Position numbers and translations under genes: made by a program | Source: Ichthyophis bannanicus | Taxonomy: Eukaryota; Chordata; Amphibia; Gymnophiona; Ichthyophiidae | Reading direction: 5' to 3' | Assembly: GCA_033557465.1 (NCBI GenBank) | Contig: CM066031.1 | Span: 1,233,033,312 to 1,233,097,311 of the forward strand | DNA: 64,000 bases | Shown: one piece after another, positions 56,491 through 64,000 of the stretch | How the letters are laid out: each line of letters starts with the position of its first letter | How positions within the stretch are numbered: the first letter of the stretch is position 1 | Notes under the pieces: model-generated | The model's input: only the letters and a program-made list of their open reading frames with translations | Databases searched by the model: none | Told to the model about the DNA's origin: nothing

Positions 56491-57558
56491 ATGGTCACCC
56501 GGAAAAAAACTGCAGACCTGCGGGAATTTGATTTGGCAGGAGCAGCAACGGTGGTGGGGGAAGGCAAGATGGCCGGAGCAGAGACCACGAGGAGAGAGCA
56601 AGCAGAAATGACGGCGAAGGGTCTGGAGAGAGTAGAACCCGACACAGAGCCCAGCGGTTTGGGATCGGTGACCAAAGAGGAGTTGAAACAGTGGTTCGCC
56701 GAGGTCAAGGCAGAGGTGCTGGTCTCAAAAACGGCACTGGAGGGGCTCATGAATACACTTAAAGAGGAGGTGGGAGAAGTAGCAGCCAGGCTGGGAGATC
56801 ATGAAAATCGCCTGGAGTTGCTAGAACAGCAGCAGGAGGAGTGGGCTGAGCAGCGGAAAGAGCAGGAGAATTGGAAGGAGCAGATTAAACTGAAGTTGGA
56901 AGATCTGGAGAATCGCTCCAGGAGGAACAACTTGAGAATTAAAGGAGTGCCGGAGGAGGCTGAGTTTAGAGACTCTGCAAAAGTAGCAGAGGCAGTGTGC
57001 CTGGAGGCCTTGAGGCAAGGCGGTGAAGAGGATCTGGGAGATCGAATTCAGCTGGATAGAGCCCATAGAGCACTGGGCCCAGTGCGCAACAACCAGCCCA
57101 GGGACAACATTATATGTCTCAAGGACTATAAAGTTAAAGCAAAAATAGCAGCTAAAATGCGAGGGCTGAGTAATTTCAAATGGCAGGGCTACTCGGTGGC
57201 CATATTTGTGGATCTCTCCTTGGGGACATTGCAGCGGAGGAGGGAACTGGCCCTCATTACTAAGATCCTAAGAAAGGAGGAAGTGAGGTACAGATGGCTG
57301 TATCTGTTCAGGCTGGCCTTCACAAAGAGGGACAGAACCAGCTTGGGCTGCTCTGACGGAAGCGGGTATGGCAGGACCAGCAGAGGAAGCCAGAGTGGAG
57401 TGGACGAAGGGTGCGCAGGAGAGAGCACGGAGAGCCAAGTCTGGGGGACTGCACCGGGAGTGACCTGGAGAGCCGGACGGAGACTATCGAAGATCACAGC
57501 GGAGAGGAGTGAAGAGATGATGGACAATGTACCAGGGTGTAAGGAGGAGAGTTATTGA
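56461..57558 (+). CDS. L1 ORF1 protein (365 codons)
   Basis: RNA-binding chaperone of the L1 RNP. A Met at residue 11 (56491, MVTRKK) is a plausible true start; the first ten codons lie in likely leader. Residues about 100-160 form a long coiled coil (repeated E/Q/L heptads, EQQQEEWAEQRKEQENW). SRRNNLRIKGVPEEAE at about 163-178 opens the RRM-like domain, and QLDRAHRALGP at about 209-219 is the conserved start of the next core segment. The C-terminal 60 residues (after RLAFTKRDR) are Gly/Ser/Glu-rich and unlike usual ORF1 ends, so a frameshift near 57330-57345 may have replaced the natural terminus. Confidence 0.8.
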   Translation: MWWAVEAVARMVTRKKTADLREFDLAGAATVVGEGKMAGAETTRREQAEMTAKGLERVEPDTEPSGLGSVTKEELKQWFAEVKAEVLVSKTALEGLMNTLKEEVGEVAARLGDHENRLELLEQQQEEWAEQRKEQENWKEQIKLKLEDLENRSRRNNLRIKGVPEEAEFRDSAKVAEAVCLEALRQGGEEDLGDRIQLDRAHRALGPVRNNQPRDNIICLKDYKVKAKIAAKMRGLSNFKWQGYSVAIFVDLSLGTLQRRRELALITKILRKEEVRYRWLYLFRLAFTKRDRTSLGCSDGSGYGRTSRGSQSGVDEGCAGESTESQVWGTAPGVTWRAGRRLSKITAERSEEMMDNVPGCKEESY

Positions 57559-57891
57559 TAAAGTAGGGGATGGGGCATGTGATGGGTGAAGTGCCTGTGG
57601 GATGGTGGGCTTGTGTTGCGGGGTGAGGTTGGGGAAGGAGGGAGATGGGGGAGGGGGCACAAGTGGGGTTCTTGGGGGTGAGAAGGGGGGGAAGGGGGGT
57701 AGGTGGCAGGAGCAGGAGGGAGGTAGAGATGGGTAAGGAGTAATACGGGGGGGTCCGGGGAGGGCGGACGACACACAACTCCAGGTCAACCTGGTTAGAG
57801 ACGAGGCAGGGGGGCAGGGGAGGGGGAGGGAGGGAGGGGAGGGGAGTGGAGGAAGAAAGGAAGGGAGGAAGGGGGTAGGGAGGGGGGAGAT
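57559..57891 (+). repeat. G-rich inter-ORF region of L1
   Basis: Dense GGGG runs throughout (for example 57640-57710 and 57805-57895), almost lacking C. Long open frames on the other strand are composition artefacts. Many G-quadruplex-capable clusters. Confidence 0.8.
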
Positions 57892-58128
57892 GGGGAAAGG
57901 AATCTTTTTTTTTTAAATTCTTTATTTTCGTTTTATAACAACAAAGGAAAGGAAGACATACAGCTAAAAGACAAATACATAACGTGTAATACATACACCA
58001 AAGTAAACCCCTACCACCCCCCGCCCCCCTGCTGATTCTCTCGAAAACTAGGCATTCCCGAAGCGGGCGTGTACTTACATTATTGTATTACAAAACCTAA
58101 CGGTGATCTAAAACATGATGAGTGCACA

Positions 58129-61100
58129 TTATACAGGCATGTTGGAGCAATGAGCAGATTGTACATAATCATTAAGCATCTGCCATTTAGACAAGCAAGA
58201 GTGAGTTTGGACATGGGGAATAGCTCTCCGAGGTATCTGCTCATATTTACTATATAAGCAGACGAGGTTCCACCATTCATTGACAGTAAGTCGAGAGCTA
58301 TCCTTCCAATTCCTCGTGATTAAGCATATAGCTATACCCAGCATGAAATCAAAGAGAAAGCGACCCTTCTTAGGAAGAGAGGGGACCTCCGCCACAGAGC
58401 GGAGTCCCACGACCTTCCAAGAGAGAGGTTCATGAAAGTGTAAGATAGATTGAATACGACCCCAGACCCGCCCCCAATAGACCTGCAGTCGAGGACATTC
58501 ATAAATAACATGAGCGAAGGTTCCCACAGCAGTATGGCAAGACCAACACAGGTCCCTAGCATTTGGGTTCCATTTGGCTATTTTTTCTGGGGTATAAAAG
58601 CATCTGTGTGCAAAGAAGAAGAGAGTTTGGGTAACAGAGGCAGACCGGGAAACCCGCACTACTTTACTCCAAAAAACGCTCCATTGCACAGGGGTTATAG
58701 TTGTTTGCAGTTCGCGCTCCCAGGCTTGTTGAGCTCTAAAAGTGTCCGTATCTGTACCCTGACAAATTATTTTATAAAAGTTAGAGGCTACCCCATGTGT
58801 ACTACTAATGGAGTGAACTGTCTCTAATAGCCCATCCTCAGTAGGGGCAGAGGGCGGCATGATTCGAGCACTTTTGAGGCAGTGTTGAAGCTGCATCAAT
58901 TGAAAGTAGTGTTTCGCTGGTAACGCAAATTCCTTTTGTAAATCAGAAAAGGTTTTCCAATGAGCTGCAGAGAAAAGCTGTTGGGGTGTCCAGATCCCCC
59001 TGGACTACCAGGGTTTCCAGGCTATTGTTCTATTTAGGACTTGAATTCTGGGGTTATTCCATAGCGGGAGTCCGTCCTGAGGACATACATTCGGGCCCAG
59101 TGATAGAATGAGAGTGTTAAAGGCCGCAAGAGTATCGACAATCATTGGTGGATGGCGGGTGTCTACTTGATAGGACATACCGGGGAGATGGGTCAACGGA
59201 ATTGGGCTGCTAAGCTCCTCTTCTATGTCAAGCCAAACTGGTCGGCGGTCTGTTGAGGTATCTAGCCATCGGGCACCTTGCTTAAGTAGAAAAGCTTGAT
59301 GATATCTAAGAAAATCAGGAAATCTGGTACCCCCTCGTTCCTTTGCAGACTGCAGTTTATGTTTAGCTATCCTTGGTGGTTTGCCCTGCCAGAGATAACG
59401 GACGAGAAGGCACTCAATATCTTTATAAGTATGTAACGGAAGTAAGCATGGCAGCATTTCTAAAATGTAGTTCACTTTGGGGACTATCATCATTTTCACA
59501 GTTTCTAAGCGGCCCCACCATGTGAGAGATAAGGGAGACCAACGATTTGTGAGTTCACGGACTTTGGAGACTACCTCCTTGGCATTAAAACTGATAGTGT
59601 CTTCTAAAGGAGAACAGTAATGGACCCCGATATACTTCACCATGCGGGATTGCCAAAGGAAGGGAAAGGCCTGCATGTCAGCCTCATGTACCCAGCGGTT
59701 CAGTGGGAATGCTACAGATTTGGTCCAGTTAATTTTATAGCCCGATAATTGTGAGTATCCGTCAATCAGATCCAAGACGGCTGGAACCGAATCGAGGGAA
59801 ACGAAGAGCATGAGGTCATCTGCATATGCAGAGAGTTTAATCTCCCTATGACTAAAGGGGACACCTCGAATACGTGCAGACTGTCTAATAAGGAGGGCTA
59901 GGGGTTCAAGAGCAAGATCAAAAAGCATTGGTGATAGGGGGCAACCTTGACGCGTGCCTCTTTGGAGGTTAAATGGCTGAGATTTGATGGCGTTTACACA
60001 AATACTGGCGACGGGTTGAGTGTACATGACTTGGAGATATCGGAGGAAGCCCTCTCCAAAGCCATACCATCGGAGAACTGCAAATAAGAAGGGCCATTCT
60101 AGACGATCAAAGGCTTTTTTGGCATCCAGGGAAAGACCCACCCATGGATGAGCGAGATTGGCAGCACTAGATAACACATGGCACAAGGTCCGAGCATTGT
60201 CAGCAGTTGATCTGCCGGGTATAAAACCGCATTGGTCGGGGTGAATTAGGGTAGCCATCATGTCAGATAGCCGGGTGGCCAAGACCGTTGCAAAGATCTT
60301 ATAGTCGGCATTAAGTAGGGAGATTGGACGGTAGTTGGCGGTCAGTAGCGGGTCTCTGCCTTCTTTCTCAAATACAACCACATTAGCTGCAGAAAAGGAT
60401 CCCAAAGAGGATGTATCTACCGCAAGGGCAGTAAAATAAAGTTTTAAATAGGGAACTAAATCTGCACTGAACGTTCTGTAGAATTCGGTCGGGAGACCAT
60501 CAGGCCCCGCGGCACGGCCCGAGGCTGTTCGTTTTAGGGCAGATTGGATCTCTGAAGTAGAGAAGGGTTCATCCATCGCATCCCTATCATCTTCAGAGAG
60601 GGTCGGCCGCTGAATGCCAGAAAGCAATCGCTCGAATGTCTCTGACGAGAACTCACATTCAGATTGATATAGGCGAGTATAGAAATCCCGAAAGAGCTCT
60701 ACAATGTCGGAGTCTGTGGTCACTATGCCCCCTCCCTGTGGAGCACGGAGGGCCGCAACGCGTTTGGCTTCTTTTTGACCTTTCAAGGCATTGGCTAGGA
60801 GTCGACCGGCTCGGTTATTTTCACGATAATATGTCCCTCGCTGAAGCTCAATACTCTTAGAAGCTGCAGTTGAGAGGATTGAATTATATTGAAAACGGAG
60901 ACGCTGTAAGCGAATTAATACACATGGGTCAGTGCGTGAAGTTAGAACTCGTTCGCCTGCTTTTATTTGGTGATCTAGTATGAGTAGCTGCTGTTTACGT
61001 TGTTTCCGCAGGCGGATTTGATAGCTAGTGATCGTTGCCCAAATGGCCGCTTTGAAGCCCTCCCACCAAGCCCAATTCGCAGTATCTTGGGGTAGATTAA

Positions 61101-61923
61101 AATGGAAGTAATCCTGTATGGCTACTCGAATTTCTGACTGGAACTCTGGCTGAGTTAACAGGGCTCTATCAAAGAACCAGGCTCCCGAGTTTCCCTGGGG
61201 TGCAGTAGTGTGTAATTGAAAGGAAATGGCAGCATGATCTGAAATATGTTGAGAGTGAATCTTTGCAGTGTCCACCTGAGGAACTAACAGTTTTGAGATT
61301 AGAAAGAAGTCTATGCGAGACTGAGATTTATGAGGGGAGGAGAAGAAGGTGAAGTCAAGCTCATTGGGGTGTAGTAACCTCCATAGATCAACTAAAGCAA
61401 GATCCTTGATCAGGGAGGTAAGCGTGGCGTGACTCTTGGGGGGACCACTCGTCCTAGGCGGCTGTTTATCAATCAGGGGATCAAGGACTAGATTGAAATC
61501 CCCCCCAATGATCAATGAAGTATTAGCAGAAGCCTGCGCAACCTGAGCAATGGTAGCAAAAAAGGCAGGGTCATCAACATTAGGAGCGTAAAGGCATATA
61601 CATGTAACTTCTAGGCTACCTATCTTGAGGTGAACTCTAGACCATCTACCTTCTGTATGTGAGCTAGTCGCAATAACAGTAGCATGCAAAGACTTCCTAA
61701 CCAGTATGGCAACCCCACATTTCTTAGAAACGGCTGGGGAATAAGCGGCCACCATGTAAGGTTTAATATTGAGTTTAAGAGTTTCCTTCGAATTTAAATG
61801 CGTTTCTTGGAGAAAAATCAGATCCGCTGCTTCCTGACTGAGGTAGCTTAGGATTTTCTTCCGTTTTATCGGATTATTGATGCCTTTTACGTTCAATGAA
61901 AAAATCTTACATGGTGCCATCAA
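58129..61923 (-). pseudogene. L1 ORF2, 1264 codons with a single TAG
   Basis: Endonuclease-reverse transcriptase of L1. One reading frame from ATG 61923 to 58129, interrupted only by TAG at 59005-59007 (codon 973). Endonuclease: N11, E40 in LQETH, D142/N144 in GGDFN, D205 in SRID, D229-H230 in SDH. RT: GRAAGPDGLP 469-478, NYRPISLLN 530-538, SLDAKKAFD 598-606 (D600), GTRQGCPLSP 656-665, AYADD 699-703 (D702, D703). C-terminal C-X2-C-X8-H-X4-C at 58495-58548. All catalytic residues are present. The stop falls after the RT, before the cysteine-rich part. Total length is close to mammalian ORF2p. Confidence 0.93.
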
Positions 61924-62338
61924 TCGGTAATAGACATTTTAGAGAAGGGCGCTTGATAACATAGAACATAAGCAGAATCTGTACAACAATGTCATAATCA
62001 CCGAGTATTCTGGCTAATACACCCCATATTGAAAAGTATGTACCAACGTATCTTAGAGAAGAAGCAAAACCCCCAAAGAATATGGCGACCATGTGTCTGC
62101 GGGAGGAGGCCCTAGAGAGGAAATAGAAGACATGTAAAAAAGGAAAAGAAACACCAGAGTCCATAATAACACTGTCTCTGATACTCATCGAGGCTACTGT
62201 GGGTAGATGGAGTCGGGTCACAGATACCATCAAGAGTAAGGCAACAGACTGCCCACGCCAGACTCTTTGCTAGGCTGCGGCAGATCCAATATGGCAGATA
62301 CAGCGGGTATGAGGAGACTTGCAGGAATATTCTGGAAG

Positions 62339-63085
62339 TCAGCGCATCAAGTCGGCTTCTTTGGAATCCAAAAACTCCGCCAGTAGATCAGGGTCCTCGA
62401 ATGTTCTTGTCTGATTGTGAAGCGTGACTCGGAGCTTGGCCGGGTACATCAGGCCATAGCGTGCTTGTAGTTGTTGAAGCCTCGGCCGGAATTCCAGAAA
62501 GCGCTTTCGGCGGTCGACTGTGGGTTTAGACAAGTCGGGATAGAAGGAGATCTTGTGGCTCTCAAACTCCATATGGCCCTTTGCCCGAGAGGCACTTAGA
62601 ATTTGCTCCACGTGTTGATATCTCAATAGTCGAAAAATGATAGGCCGCGGGATCTTCCTGTTGAGCGTTATGCTTGTGGGTACACGATGAGCGCGATCAA
62701 TTTCCAAATCTTTGGTAAAGGTGATTTGGAGCAGGGAAGGGAGGATTTTGCATAAAAACTCTTTCATGTCTCCCGATTCCGCTCCCTCCGGGATGCCCAC
62801 GAGTCGTATGTTGTTACGGCGCGCTCTATTATTGCCATCTTCCACCTCTTTCTGCAAGGCCCGCACCTGTCGTTCAACTTTGTCGAGTTGGGACAACCGG
62901 GCCGCATGGGAGTCCAATATGCTCTCCATTTTGTCTTGACGCGAAGAAAGCCCTTCTAGCTTGCTTTGCAGCACACCAAAATCGTCCCGCAGCGCTCGGA
63001 GTGCTTCCCCGTTTGCCTGCACAAGGTTTTTGACCCCTCTAATCTCTACGAGGATTTCCTGCTGCATTTCGGGGCCCTCGCACAA
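62339..63085 (-). CDS. L1 ORF1 protein
   Basis: L1 RNA-binding protein. From the first in-frame ATG (63067, MQQEILVEIRG) it is 242 codons. The frame is open further upstream to a TGA near 63190 without another ATG. An ATG at 63186 in a GAGATGGCGGGG context lies in a different frame (119 nt upstream, so shifted), which suggests a 1-nt indel truncated the natural N-terminus, or that the shorter form is used. Coiled coil at about 10-85 (LSQLDKVERQVRALQKEVED), RARRNNIRLVGIPEGAE opening the RRM, EIDRAHRVP, then a basic C-terminal domain. No internal stop. Confidence 0.85.
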   Translation of the reverse strand: MCEGPEMQQEILVEIRGVKNLVQANGEALRALRDDFGVLQSKLEGLSSRQDKMESILDSHAARLSQLDKVERQVRALQKEVEDGNNRARRNNIRLVGIPEGAESGDMKEFLCKILPSLLQITFTKDLEIDRAHRVPTSITLNRKIPRPIIFRLLRYQHVEQILSASRAKGHMEFESHKISFYPDLSKPTVDRRKRFLEFRPRLQQLQARYGLMYPAKLRVTLHNQTRTFEDPDLLAEFLDSKEADLMR

Positions 63086-63186
63086 GGCCGGCCCCTTCTG
63101 CGGGGACGGAGGTTCAGTTTGGAACGTTTGCCGTGAGAAGCCGCTGGAGACCCAAATTCCAGGCGCGTTGGTTTGGTCCCCGCCAT

Positions 63187-63320
63187 CTCACCAAAGTGCC
63201 CCGGCAAGATCAGAGTAGAAGTTCCAAGTATATAAGGTGTTAATTCAGGATTCTGAGTAGGCCTCTCGGGAGCCTCAGCGTTATGCGACCATCCCGCTGG
63301 ACATCAGGCTCCGCCCCCCC
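63187..63320 (-). promoter_or_regulatory. L1 5' UTR, GC box at start
   Basis: Short leader of about 130-250 nt. GGGGGCGGAGCC at the first bases (complement 63309-63320) is an Sp1-type GC box next to the expected transcription start. The first ATG (63186) lies in a strong context. Confidence 0.5.
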
Positions 63321-63335
63321 GGGGAAAGGAATCTT

Positions 63336-64000
63336 GAATCTGAAGGGAAAGAAGGGAAGGGAGCGGGAAGCGTGGGTAGTAGCAACAATCAATACTAAAG
63401 GATTATGGACATGGCGCAAGAGGCGCCTGCTGGAACGGGAGGCTATAAGGTTGAAGGCGGACCTGGTTTGCCTACAGGAGACCCACTTGAAAGTTGGCCA
63501 AGAAGGGTTGATAAGCTCCCGGAACTACCCGAGGGTCTTATTGGCCGGTCAAAGGGAGCAACCAAGGAAGGGGGGGGGGGATATTGATAGGACAAAAGTA
63601 TAAAGATGCGGTGGTGGAGGAGCAGAGAGATCGCAAAGGCAGATGGGCGGCAGTTAGAATGAAGGTATCTGGGGAGGAGGTGTGGGTAGTAAGTATTTAT
63701 GCACCTAACACAAAGAGAGAGGAATTTTATGAGCACCTCACGCTAGAATTGGAGGGATGGGGGGCCATACCGGTAATTATAGGGGGTGATTTTAATATCA
63801 CAATGAATCCAAAGCTGGATAATAGAGAAGGGGGAGGGGGAGAGGGAGGGAAGGAGAGGAGTAGTTTGCTAAAATTAAAAGAGAGGATAGGCATGGTGGA
63901 TATGTGGAGAGTGAGGCACCCAGGGGAAAAAAAAACGACACCTTTTACTCAGCAGCACACGATATGTATAGCAGGTTGGATATGTTGTGGGTGAGTGGAC
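63336..64000 (+). pseudogene. L1 ORF2 endonuclease start (host L1)
   Basis: Continuation of the plus-strand L1. WVVATINTKGL gives the conserved N of the APE domain, LVCLQETHLK the catalytic E (63450-63490), VVSIYAPNTKREEF a conserved core strand and VIIGGDFNITMNPKLDN the D-x-N motif (about 63770-63820). Frames switch at an 11-G run (63570-63580), and homology shifts again at a 9-A run (63927-63935). Both are typical homopolymer indels. The gene continues past the window end. Confidence 0.83.

Larger units (their letters stand above)
57907..63320 (-). mobile_element. Full-length L1 (5.4 kb) with 15-bp TSD
   Basis: Flanked by perfect direct repeats ggggaaaggaatctt (57892-57906, 63321-63335). 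Minus-strand order: GC-rich 5' UTR (from GGGGGGGCGGAGCC at 63320), ORF1, about 415 nt spacer, ORF2 with one stop, about 207 nt 3' UTR, AATAAA (complement at 57921-57926) and a short poly(A) (57907-57914). Intact ends and almost intact ORFs mark it as one of the youngest elements here. Confidence 0.93.
56342..64000 (+). mobile_element. L1 LINE (+), interrupted, continues off window
   Basis: L1 with 5' UTR at 56342, ORF1 at 56461-57558, a G-rich inter-ORF region and ORF2 endonuclease from about 63350. A full-length L1 of opposite orientation sits at 57907-63320, flanked by the 15-bp repeat ggggaaaggaatctt. The 5' end appears complete, so this was probably a full-length insertion into the L2. 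The RT lies beyond the window. Confidence 0.88.

Noticed and set aside
57484..57994. Pro/Ser-rich minus-strand frames up to 166 codons
   Set aside because: Antisense of the G-rich L1 inter-ORF region; composition artefact.

Overview
The window reads as intergenic DNA of a vertebrate with a large, transposon-rich genome. L1, CR1 and L2/Rex1-type LINEs sit together with tRNA-derived SINEs, MITEs and a gammaretrovirus-like endogenous retrovirus (ERV). That mix, and the ATGTTACT-type 3' tail on the CR1 copy, best fits an amphibian (a caecilian is my guess). This is inference; no species marker is present. I found no host protein-coding exon, functional tRNA or rRNA gene, or CRISPR array. Every long reading frame with a recognisable domain belongs to a transposable element.

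Layout. 1-3718: an old L1 (+) split by a 1.57-kb 'half-L1' (-) that carries an intact ORF1, no ORF2 and a perfect 17-bp target-site duplication (TSD). 3719-13650: tandem repeats, then two diverged direct copies (A 4750-9470, B 10530-13650) of one long non-coding repeat. Copy A holds two later insertions for which copy B is the empty site: a 160-bp snapback element with a 16-bp TSD, and a 1.35-kb solo-LTR-like element with a 4-bp TSD. 13651-17043: an anonymous A/T-rich stretch, a C-rich minisatellite, a near-perfect 400-bp palindrome in what looks like a hAT end, and a second long foldback. 17044-19930: SINE remnant and unassigned sequence. 19930-30660: three reverse-transcriptase LINEs of the CR1/L2/Rex1 group; one keeps a 588-codon RT frame without a break, another has a 2A-like motif. 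A palindromic Harbinger-like MITE lies at 27965-28092. 34459-43985: a complete ERV on the minus strand (LTR-gag-pro-pol-env-LTR), primed by tRNA-Gly(GCC), with similar LTRs (about 98% by eye) but stops and frameshifts in gag, pol and env. 44336-46315: an L2-type endonuclease fragment. 49700-64000: a nest in which an L2 (+) is interrupted by a CR1 (-), itself interrupted by an L2 tail (-). The same L2 is interrupted again by an L1 (+), which contains a full-length 5.4-kb L1 (-) with a perfect 15-bp TSD and one stop codon in ORF2.

How the parts relate. L1 ORF1/ORF2 supply RNA binding plus endonuclease and reverse transcriptase. The half-L1 would need ORF2 protein from another L1. The SINEs have L2-like 3' ends and probably used L2 machinery. 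Insertion order can be read from the nesting: repeat A/B, then solo LTR and snapback; old L1, then half-L1; L2, then CR1, then L2 tail; L2, then L1(+), then L1(-). The youngest events appear to be the 5.4-kb L1 and the ERV. Positions of degraded repeat edges are by eye and may be off by tens of bases.
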